DNA of 64,000 nt from the NCBI GenBank assembly GCA_964457335.1, contig CAYWGD010000008.1:48969-112968 (forward strand), given 5' to 3'. Shown here in pieces: positions 40,389-48,800 of this stretch. A program made the position numbers and the translations under genes. The number at the start of each line of letters is the position of its first letter. Position 1 is the first letter of the stretch. Source of the stretch: CAJBVW01 sp964457335 (GTDB lineage: Bacteria > Myxococcota_A > UBA796 > SXON01). The notes beneath the pieces were generated by a model, which was given only the letters and a program-made list of their open reading frames with translations, had not been told where the DNA came from and ran no database searches.

Positions 40389-41996
40389 ATGCGTCCGTAC
40401 CTCCCCCTCCTCCTCCTCCTCGCGGCCTGCAGCGACTACGAGGTCAAGGGCAACGACGACCTGATCAACGACGTGGGTGACGACGGGGAGCCGGACATCA
40501 CGGTCGACCCCGAGTCGATCGCCTTCGGCGCGATGGCCGTCGGCGGGGAGACCACGGCGTTCGAGACCGTCACGGTGCGGAACGACGGCACCCAGGCCCT
40601 CGAGATCCACGGCCTCGAGCTGGCCGATCCCGAGCTGAACTCGGTCTACACGATCGGCGCCATCAACTCCGTGCTCGTGCCGCCGGGCGGCGAGACCTTC
40701 TTCACGGTCACCTTCGAGCCGCTCACCGCGGTCGAGTACAGCACCCGCGTCCTCATCGACAGCAACGATCCGGACGAGCCGCAGGTCGGCGTGGACCTGA
40801 CCGCCACCGGCGAGGCCCCGGTCATCTCGCTCTCGCCGACCAACTACGACTTCGGCACGCTCTACATCGGCTGTGACAACGTCCAGCCGATCACCATCAG
40901 CAACGTGGGCAACGCCGAGCTCGTGGTCTCCGACTTCGACTACGTGACGGCTAGCGACGACCTCTACCTCGACTCCAACGAGTCGGTGAACGGGCCGCTC
41001 CCCTGGTCGATCGCGCCCGGCAGCTCGCTCGAGGTGCTCGTCGACTACGAGCCGCTCGACGACTACGCGGACGACGGCACGATCCAGGTCGCCAGCAACG
41101 ACCCCTTCCAGCCCGTCGCGATGGCCTACCAGACCGGCGGCGGCGCGCTCTACGGCCAGAACCTCGACCTGTTCGAGCAGCCGATCCAGGGCATGACCGA
41201 CATCATCTTCACGGTCGACTGGTCCTGCTCGATGGCCGACGACATCGCCCGCGTGCAGTCGAACTTCGACGTGTTCATCGCCACGCTCCAGACGATGGAC
41301 GCCGACTACCACGTGTCGGTCGTCACCGACGACGACGGCTGCGTGAACGGCTCGCAGCCCTACATCGACAACACGATGGACGCGGCCGACCAGACCGCGC
41401 TCTTCGACACGATGCTCAACAACTACGCCTACGGCGCGTACACCGAGATGGGCTTCACGCTGCTCGAAGCGGCCACCACGTCGACCAACATCGGCTCGGG
41501 CGGCTGCAACGAGGACATGATCCGCGACGACGCGACGCTCGCGATGGTCGGCGTCACGGACGAGGTCGAGCAGTCGGCCAACCCCTGGAGCTACTACGTC
41601 TCGCTGTTCCAGAGCCTCAAGCGTGACGCGGACGACCTCGTCATCCACGCGATCGCGGGCGACTACCCCTCCGGCTGCGGCGGCAACGAGCCGGGCCAGG
41701 GCTGGTACGAGGCGTCGGTGGCCACGGGCGGCCTCTTCCTCTCCATCTGCGCGACGGACTGGGCGAGCCACCTCGAGGCGCTGGCCGAGGGCTCCGCGGC
41801 CGACCTCTCGAGCTTCGAGCTCACCAACTGGCCGGTCCCCCAGACCATCGTGGTGCGCGTCGACGGCGTGACCACCACGACCGGCTGGGAGTACAACGAG
41901 ACCGACAACTCCATCGACTTCGACGAGTCGAGCATCCCCGAGGGCGGCTCCACGGTCGAGGTGGAGTACGCGCTCTTCGGCGACTGCGAAGGCTAG
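40389..41996 (+). CDS. Lipoprotein with choice-of-anchor-D and von Willebrand A-like domains
   Basis: 535 residues from the ATG at 40389 (AGGAGA upstream). Signal peptide with lipobox LLLAAC (Cys14). Residues about 35-140 and 145-245 are two immunoglobulin-like choice-of-anchor-D (ASPM/SPD2-like) domains (DPESIAFGAMAVGGETT, LSPTNYDFGTLYIG). From about 270 a VWA-like domain starts with FTVDWSCSMADDIAR; the D-W-S-C-S phrase is a MIDAS variant of D-x-S-x-S, with conserved Thr/Asp later (MVGVTDEVEQS). Several Cys pairs. Likely an exposed protein-binding or metal-dependent adhesion lipoprotein, flanked by its own terminators. Confidence 0.75.
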   Translation: MRPYLPLLLLLAACSDYEVKGNDDLINDVGDDGEPDITVDPESIAFGAMAVGGETTAFETVTVRNDGTQALEIHGLELADPELNSVYTIGAINSVLVPPGGETFFTVTFEPLTAVEYSTRVLIDSNDPDEPQVGVDLTATGEAPVISLSPTNYDFGTLYIGCDNVQPITISNVGNAELVVSDFDYVTASDDLYLDSNESVNGPLPWSIAPGSSLEVLVDYEPLDDYADDGTIQVASNDPFQPVAMAYQTGGGALYGQNLDLFEQPIQGMTDIIFTVDWSCSMADDIARVQSNFDVFIATLQTMDADYHVSVVTDDDGCVNGSQPYIDNTMDAADQTALFDTMLNNYAYGAYTEMGFTLLEAATTSTNIGSGGCNEDMIRDDATLAMVGVTDEVEQSANPWSYYVSLFQSLKRDADDLVIHAIAGDYPSGCGGNEPGQGWYEASVATGGLFLSICATDWASHLEALAEGSAADLSSFELTNWPVPQTIVVRVDGVTTTTGWEYNETDNSIDFDESSIPEGGSTVEVEYALFGDCEG

Positions 41997-42012
41997 GCCT
42001 TCGGGCCGGCTC

Positions 42013-42052
42013 CGAGGCGCGGGGGGCGACTCCCGCGCCTCGCGCGTTTTTT
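42013..42052 (+). terminator. Rho-independent terminator
   Basis: Perfect 11-bp stem, arms CGAGGCGCGGG (42013-42023) and CCCGCGCCTCG (42032-42042), followed by CGCG and six T. It lies 17 nt after the VWA-like lipoprotein stop. Confidence 0.9.
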
Positions 42053-42156
42053 GGGGTGTGGCGACGACGTGGCGCACGCGGCGCGCGCGCCCGAGCGAAC
42101 GCGGCTGTCGCGGCCGGCCTTCGAGTCGAGTATCGTGCGCCTCGGAGAAGCCGTCC

Positions 42157-44217
42157 ATGCACCGCTCGTTCCTGCCCGTCCTCGTGCTCCTGGCCGCTTG
42201 CGACGAGCCGTCCACGGACGGCAAGAACCCCGACGAACCCGTGAGCTGGGAGTGCACGATCGCCGAGGGGGAGAGCCCGGACTTCGCCGCCGAGCTCGGG
42301 TGCCAGGCGGACTACGACGCGCTCGCGAGCCAGCCCGCCGACGCGAGCATCCCCGGCGCGACGTCGGTGAAGACGGTGATCGACCGCGTGGACGACAACC
42401 GGCTGTACTTCATGAACTCCCAGCGCTACTGCATCCACTGGGACTTCGCGTCGCAGCACCTCTCGGGGAACGGGCTCCCGATCGTGCCGGACATGTCGTC
42501 GTTCAACGCGACCGAGTACTACAGCCCCGACCGGCGCTTCCTGCTGGGCGCGCTCTCGTACTACGAGGGCCCGAAGAAGTGGGTATACGAGATCTCGCCG
42601 TACGACACGGCCGACGCGGACATGATCGCGACGGCGTACCGGAAGATCCGGGACAACCTCTGGATCGGGGAGGAGCTCGCGTTCCACCCGACGAGCGAGG
42701 CGGTCGAGGCCGTGGCGGCCTCGCTGCCGTCGGACGTGATCCAGGTCTCCACCGACACGCTCTACGAGGGCGTCGACTACCAGCCGCTCAACCTCGGGAC
42801 CACGACGGGGCTGCTCTCCTTCCGCACCGCGGACGAGCTCGAGACGGACCCGCCCGCGTTCCGCGAGCTCGTGGTGCTCGACGCGGTGCCGAACGACATC
42901 TCGATCGTCGCGGGCATCATCACGTCGGAGTTCCAGACCCCGCTCGCCCACATCAACGTGCTCTCCGTCAACCGCGGCACGCCCAACATGGCGCTCCGGG
43001 GCGCCTCGGAAGATCCCGACCTCCAGGCGTTGGATGGGAAGTGGGTCGAGCTGACCGTGGGCGCCTTCGATTGGAGCATCCGCGAGATCACGTCGGAGGA
43101 GGCGGACACCTGGTGGGAAGCGAACAAGCCGGACCCGCTGGTCGTGCAGCCGCGCGACGTGTCGGTGACCGATCTGCGCGCCACCGGTGACATGCTCGAC
43201 CTGGAGACGGACACCCTCGCCGATGCCATCTCCAACGCCATCCCGATCTTCGGGGCCAAGGCGACCAACTACGGCGCGTTGACCGAGGCGGCGGCGCAGG
43301 GCGAGCCGATCCCCATCCAGGACGGCTTCGGCATCCCCATGTACTACTACGACCAGTTCATGACGGACAACGGACTCTGGGCCCGCATCGAGGAGATCAT
43401 GGCGGCGCCCGAGTGGAGCGACCCGAGCTACCGCGCCGAGGCGCTCGAGGCCTTCAAGGACGAGCTGCGGGACATGCCCATGCGGCCCGAGGTGGTCGAG
43501 CTGATCAAGGCCCGCGCGGCCGAGATCTTCCCGGGCGAGAGCATCCGCTTCCGGTCGAGCACCAACGCCGAGGACCTCGGCGACTTCACCGGCGCCGGCC
43601 TCTACAACTCCGAGACCGGCGACCCCACGATCGAGGGCGACGGCCGCGACTCGGTCGAGTGGGCGGTGAAGAAGGTGTGGTCGCAGGTGTGGAACCCGCG
43701 CGCGTACGAAGAGCGCGAGTACTACTCGATGAACCACCTCGACGTGGGCATGGCGCTGCTCGTGCACGCCAACTTCCCCGACGAGGAGGCCAACGGCGTC
43801 GCCATCACCAACAACCCCTACGACACCACCGGGCTCGAGCCGGGCTTCTACGTGAACGCCCAGGAGGGCGGCGAGGACGTGGTCGCGCCGGAGCCGGGCA
43901 TCTACGCCGACGCCTACCTCCACTACTACTACAGCCCCGGCCAGCCGATCGTGTACATCCAGCACAGCAACCTCGTCCCCGAGGGCGAGACCGTGCTGAC
44001 CACGACCGAGTCCTACGAGCTCGCCGAGGCCCTCGACGCGATCCACGGCTTCTTCTACGAGGCCTACGGCGCCGGCGACAGCTGGTACGCGATGGACGTG
44101 GAGTGGAAGTTCGACGACAAGTACTCGACCGGCGAGCCGCAGCTCTGGATCAAGCAGGCGCGGCCCTACCCGGGGTGGTCGTCGGACGCCACGGGGGCCT
44201 GCGGCACCACCGAGTGA
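42157..44217 (+). CDS. Lipoprotein with permuted PEP/pyruvate-phosphotransfer domains
   Basis: 686 residues from the ATG at 42157 (CGGAGAAG upstream); an in-frame ATG 99 nt upstream would destroy the signal peptide. Signal and lipobox VLLAAC (Cys15). Residues about 45-225 are a family-specific N-terminal domain (RLYFMNSQRYCIHWDF). Residues about 230-330 resemble the swivelling PEP-utiliser domain, with the phospho-His motif TPLAHINVLS (His265). The ATP-grasp-like part follows at about 385-686: FGAKATNYGAL, FRSSTNAEDLGDFTGAGLY (about residue 465) and ending LWIKQARPYPG. In PEP synthase the ATP-grasp part comes first, so the order is swapped. A periplasmic location makes ATP use puzzling. Confidence 0.72.
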   Translation: MHRSFLPVLVLLAACDEPSTDGKNPDEPVSWECTIAEGESPDFAAELGCQADYDALASQPADASIPGATSVKTVIDRVDDNRLYFMNSQRYCIHWDFASQHLSGNGLPIVPDMSSFNATEYYSPDRRFLLGALSYYEGPKKWVYEISPYDTADADMIATAYRKIRDNLWIGEELAFHPTSEAVEAVAASLPSDVIQVSTDTLYEGVDYQPLNLGTTTGLLSFRTADELETDPPAFRELVVLDAVPNDISIVAGIITSEFQTPLAHINVLSVNRGTPNMALRGASEDPDLQALDGKWVELTVGAFDWSIREITSEEADTWWEANKPDPLVVQPRDVSVTDLRATGDMLDLETDTLADAISNAIPIFGAKATNYGALTEAAAQGEPIPIQDGFGIPMYYYDQFMTDNGLWARIEEIMAAPEWSDPSYRAEALEAFKDELRDMPMRPEVVELIKARAAEIFPGESIRFRSSTNAEDLGDFTGAGLYNSETGDPTIEGDGRDSVEWAVKKVWSQVWNPRAYEEREYYSMNHLDVGMALLVHANFPDEEANGVAITNNPYDTTGLEPGFYVNAQEGGEDVVAPEPGIYADAYLHYYYSPGQPIVYIQHSNLVPEGETVLTTTESYELAEALDAIHGFFYEAYGAGDSWYAMDVEWKFDDKYSTGEPQLWIKQARPYPGWSSDATGACGTTE

Positions 44218-45012
44218 TCAGAGGATCGACGCCACGAAGGTGACGGTCGTGGTGTGGTCCAGCGGGCGGAAGCCTTCGACCGGCTCGTTGTCGAAGGTCA
44301 GGTTGTGCGAGAGCTTCAGGCTGAACTTGTCGGCCAGCTTCGCCGTGAGCGCGGCCTGGTTGAGCACGCGGAGGTCGGCGAGGTTCGGGACGGACTCGTA
44401 GACCTCGAGCGTGTCCGTGAAGCTCACGTTCTCGTTGAATGCGTGGGTGAGGCCCACCATGACGCGCACGGACACGACGTAGGCCTCGGCGGGGTCGACA
44501 CCCGCGACGAAGTCCTCGCGCGCGCCGTCGGCGCCGGCCTCGGCGACGAGCTGGGTGGGTTTCTTGTCGTAGAGGAGGCGCGAGTAGCCGAGCTGCACGT
44601 GGGAGCGGTTGTCGTAGCCGGCGAAGGGGTCGAGGAGCGTGCCGGCCAGCACGTAGAGGCTGCCGCGGCGGCCGACGTAGCGGTCGTAGCGGGCGTCGAC
44701 CCACACCTTCTTGGCGGTCTCCGCCCAGCCGGCGGCGCGCTCGTCCTCGGTGACGTGGCCGTCCCCGTTCGTGTCGATGACCGAGCGGCCGAGGTTGGCG
44801 CCGGCGTCGACGCCCACCTTGTTGCGCGTCCAGCGGTGGTCGGCGTCGACCGAGGCGTTGAGCGTGTAGGTGCTCGTGTTGCCGGAGGTGAAGGCGCCGC
44901 CGAGCTCCGCGGCGAGGCGGGTCACCGGCTTCGGGAAGGCCTGCCCGGCGGTGTCGGCGCCGACGAAGGCGGGGTCCGCGGCGTGGGCGAGGGCGAGGAG
45001 CGCGACGATCAT
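44218..45012 (-). CDS. DUF481 family outer-membrane protein
   Basis: 264 residues from the ATG at 45012, overlapping the SDR stop (ATGA). Signal peptide MIVALLALAHAA. DUF481 features: AAELGGAFTSGNTSTYTLNASVDADHRW (the characteristic GNT motif), repeated amphipathic strands (KVWVDARYDRYVG, HVQLGYSRLLYD, SVRVMVGLTHAFNENVSF) and a C terminus VTFVASIL. An insert DTNGDGHVTEDERAAG looks like an EF-hand-type loop. Likely a salt-stress-type barrel. It abuts the PEP-like lipoprotein stop with no spacer. Confidence 0.75.
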   Translation of the reverse strand: MIVALLALAHAADPAFVGADTAGQAFPKPVTRLAAELGGAFTSGNTSTYTLNASVDADHRWTRNKVGVDAGANLGRSVIDTNGDGHVTEDERAAGWAETAKKVWVDARYDRYVGRRGSLYVLAGTLLDPFAGYDNRSHVQLGYSRLLYDKKPTQLVAEAGADGAREDFVAGVDPAEAYVVSVRVMVGLTHAFNENVSFTDTLEVYESVPNLADLRVLNQAALTAKLADKFSLKLSHNLTFDNEPVEGFRPLDHTTTVTFVASIL

Positions 45013-45884
45013 CCTTCTTCCTCGCCCGTCTCCCAGGGCTCGCGCGGCACGACCACGTCCGGGAGCGGCTCCGGGTCGGGGAGCGGCCAGTGGTCGCCCC
45101 ACAAGGAGCGGCCGCCGCACACGGTGAGCGTCTGGCCGGTGATGTAGGCGCCGCCGGGCGAGGCGAGGAACGCCACGAGCCAGGCGATCTCCTCGCAGGT
45201 GCCGAGCCGCTTGAGCGGGATGGCGGACTGGAGCTGCTTCGCCCACACGAGGCCGGCCGGGTAGCGGCGGAGGCCGCTCGACGCGATGTAGCCGGGGGCC
45301 ACCGCGTTCACGAGGATGCCGCGGGGCGCCCACTCGACCGCGAGCGTGCGGGTCATGGCCTCGACGCCGGCGCGCGCGGCGACGGAGTGGGCCATGCCGC
45401 CGAACCCGCGGCTCGTGAGCATCGTGACGTTCACGATGCGGCCGCCGTGGGCGAGCATCCAGGCGTCGGCGACGGCGCGGGTGAGGTTCCAGGTGCCGGT
45501 GAGGTTGGTCTGCACGACCGCGTCGAAGCCCTTGGGCGAGATGGTCTCGGCGGGGGCGAGGAACTGGCCGCCGCCGTTGTTGACCAGCACGTCCACGCGG
45601 CCGTGGCGCTCCATCGTGGCGCGGACGAGCGCGTCGACGCTGTCGCGGTCACGGATGTCGACCACGAGCCCGGTCACGGGCCGGCCGAGCTCCGCGGAGA
45701 GCCCGGCGGCGGCGGGCTCGATGTGGGCGACCTTCCGCGAGGCGATGACCACCTGCGCGCCGAGCGCGCCCAGCTCGCGCGCCACGGCGGCGCCGATGCC
45801 GGTGCCGCCGCCGGTGACGAGGGCCACCTGGCCGGCGAGGAGGTCGGGGCGGAAGAGGGCGGAGAGGCGGGGCGTCGGGGTCAT
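45009..45884 (-). CDS. SDR family oxidoreductase resembling trans-2-enoyl-CoA reductase (PECR)
   Basis: 291 residues from the ATG at 45884. Rossmann motif VALVTGGGTGIGAAVA, NNGGGQF in place of NNAG, and a cofactor-phosphate position S-R (IASRKVA) consistent with NADPH. In the active-site region the classical Tyr-x-x-x-Lys is replaced: GGMAHSVAARAGVEAMTR, so His and Arg stand where Tyr and Lys usually are. The peroxisomal trans-2-enoyl-CoA reductase/2,4-dienoyl-CoA reductase group has this kind of HSGAARAGV segment, which supports enoyl-CoA reduction rather than alcohol dehydrogenation. Coupled to the DUF481 gene. Confidence 0.8.
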   Translation of the reverse strand: MTPTPRLSALFRPDLLAGQVALVTGGGTGIGAAVARELGALGAQVVIASRKVAHIEPAAAGLSAELGRPVTGLVVDIRDRDSVDALVRATMERHGRVDVLVNNGGGQFLAPAETISPKGFDAVVQTNLTGTWNLTRAVADAWMLAHGGRIVNVTMLTSRGFGGMAHSVAARAGVEAMTRTLAVEWAPRGILVNAVAPGYIASSGLRRYPAGLVWAKQLQSAIPLKRLGTCEEIAWLVAFLASPGGAYITGQTLTVCGGRSLWGDHWPLPDPEPLPDVVVPREPWETGEEEG

Positions 45885-45892
45885 GTGGTCGG

Positions 45893-48800
45893 CTAACCGG
45901 CGGTCGCCCTCCGGCGGCGCGTGACGGTGAGCGCGAGCAGGCCGAGGAGGGCGGCGCTCGTAACAGGGGTCCCGGTGGAGGCGCAGCCGCAGGCGGAGGG
46001 CTCGGTCTTCCCGCCGGTGTCGCCTTCGGCGCCGGCATCGGTGTCGTCGGTGTCCGTGTCCGTGTCCGTGGCGGTGTCGCAGGTGACGACGGCGGGATCG
46101 GTGTCGTCGCAGTCGTCGGCGCTGGGGGCGCCGTCACCGTCCTGGTCGTCGTCGTTGCCGTCGCAGTCCTGGTCGACGCCGTCGTACCAGGACTCGGGCG
46201 CGCCGGGGTACACGGAGTCGAGGGTGTCGTCGCAGTCGGTGGCGTCGGCGACGTAGCCGCTCGCGATCGCGCAGCCGAACATCGACTGGGTGACGTCGCC
46301 GAAGCCGTCCCCGTCGGCGTCGCGGTAGCCGGTGACGCCCTCGGTCACGGTGGCGTCGGCGTCGTTGCAGTCGTCGGCGTTGGCGGCGTAGCCCTCCGGC
46401 TGCGTGCACGACGCGACGCTGTCGGCGGCCCAGCCGTAGCCGTCCCCGTCGGTGTCGCGGTACCAGTAGGGGGTCACGTCCTCGTCCGCGACGCTGTCGC
46501 AGTCGTTGTCGAGCTCGTCGCAACGCTCCAGGGCGCCGGGGTACACGCCCGCGGAGCCGTCGTCACAGTCGGTGGCGTCGGCGACATAGCCGGTGGGCTC
46601 CTCGCAGGCGTCGGTGGTTACGGAGAGGTCGCCGTAGCCATCGCGGTCGGCGTCCCGGTGCCAGGTGGTCAGCGCGCCGTCGTCGACGGCGCCGTCGCAG
46701 TCCTGGTCGACGCCGTCGCAGGTCTCCGAGGCCGTGGGGCTGATCGTGGCTGAGGTGTCGTCGCAGTCGCCGGCCACCGCGGCGTACCCGGCAGGGGCGG
46801 CGCACGCATCCGCCGTGGTGGAGGAGACGCCCGAGCCGTCGCCGTCCGCGTCCGCGTAGAACGTGAGCAGGACGCCCTCGTCGGTGGTGCCGTCGCAGTC
46901 CTGGTCGGCGCCGTCGCAGGTCTCGGCGGCGCCGGGGAAGGTGCTCGCGCTCGTGTCGTCGCAGTCCGCGGCGTCGGCCGTGTAGCCGGTGGGGGCCGCG
47001 CACGCGTCGACGCCGAAGGTGCCGGTGTAGCCGTCGCCATCGGCGTCGTAGTACCAGGCGGTCGTCAGGCCTTCGTCGACGGTACCGTCGCAGTCGTCGT
47101 CGACGGTGTTGCAGGTCTCCGTCGCGCCGGCGAACACGGTGGCCGCGGCGTCGTCGCAGTCGGTGGCGGTCGCGACGTAGCCGGACGGCGCGTCGCAGGC
47201 GCTGACGCTGGCGCCCGCGTTGCCCGACCCGTCGCCGTCGGCGTCCGAGTACCAGGTGGACTCTCCGGTGGCGCCGGGCTCGTCGGTGGCGCCGTCGCAG
47301 TCGTCGTCGACGCCGTTGCAGGCCTCGGTGGCGGCGGGCGACACGGTGGCGAGCGTGTCGTCGCAGTCCGTCGAGTCGGCGACGTAGCCGCTCGGGGCCG
47401 AGCAGGCGTCGCGCACGGACGCGCTACCGTAGCCGTCGGCGTCCGCGTCCGCGTACCAGGCGGAGGAACCGGTCGCGCCGTCCTCGTCGACCTCGCCGTC
47501 GCAGTCGTCGTCGACGCCGTCGCAGCTCTCGGTGGCGACGGGGGAGGTGGTGGCGCGCGTGTCGTCGCAGTCGCCGCCGACCGCAACGTAGCCGGCGATC
47601 GTGGTCGCGCACGAGGTGACGGCCGTGGCATCGTCTCCGTAGCCGTCGGAGTCGGCGTCGGCGTACAGCGTCGTGCTGACCCCGTCGTCGTCGGTGCCGT
47701 CGCAGTCCTGGTCGACGCCGTCGCAGACCTCGATGGCGCCGACGTAGATCGTGGCGTCGGTGTCGTCGCAGTCCGCCGAGTCCGGGGAGCCGTCGGCGTC
47801 GGCGTCGGTGTCGTAGCCGTAGAACAGCCACGCGTGGTACGTGCCGCCGGTCAAGACGTCGTCGTAGCCGTCACCGTTCACGTCGCCCGCGCCGGCGACG
47901 GAGGCACCCGAGTAGCCGTCGGCCGAATCGGGGACGGAGACCGGGGTGGCGTCGAGCCCGGACGCGGAGCCCTGCAGCAGGTACGCTCCGTAGGAGGAGC
48001 TGACGGCGAGGTCCGCGTAGCCGTCCGCGTTGGTGTCCCCGGCGACGTCGAAGCGGACGATGCCGTCGATGACGGTCGTGGGGGAGGCCGGCAGTCCGGC
48101 GCTGCTCCCGTAGTACACGTACAGCCGGCCGGTGTAGCCGTCGTAGCCGTAGGCGTTGATGGCGAGATCGTCGTAGCCGTCGCCGTTGATGTCGGCCGCG
48201 CCCATCCCCGCGCCGAACCAGTTCGACGCCGCCTCTCCGTAGAACGTGCTCCACGCCGCGGTGCCGATGCCGCTCGCGGTGCCCTGGTACACGGTGACCT
48301 GGCCCTGCGACGAGGTGTAGCTCGGAGCGCCCGCGGCGGCGTCGATGTACCCGTCCCCGTCGAAGTCCCCGGCGACCACCTCGCGGCCCTGGCCCATGCT
48401 GGCGGTCGCGCCGGTGAACGAGGTGGTCGCCGAGCTGTTCAGCCCCGTGTACTTGCCACGGTACAGGTAGGCCGCGCCGCCGGAGCCCGAGCCGCTCGCG
48501 CCGATCAGCACGTCGTCGTAGCCATCGCCGTTCGTGTCACCGAGCGCGCTCAACGACACGCCGAAGCTGTCGTTGGCGGACGTCCCGGTGAGCGTCGTCG
48601 CCGCGGTGGTGTCGAGCCCGGTGGCGCTGCCGAGGTAGAGCTCGACCCGCCCGGTGTACGTGGAGTAGTCGTCGCCGCCGACCAGCAGGTCGCCGTAGCC
48701 ATCGCCGTTCACGTCCCCGGCGGGGGCGATCGTCTGCCCGAGGTAGGCCGCCGCGCCGCCGGTGATGGTCGTGTCCGCGGTCATGTCGTCGGGGCCGTCG

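Noticed and set aside
46000..47800. Dense repeated CAGTC(C/G)TGGTCGACGCC-type DNA suggesting a repeat array or array of regulatory sites
   Set aside because: It is the codon-level repeat of the MopE DCDG motifs within the surface protein gene.
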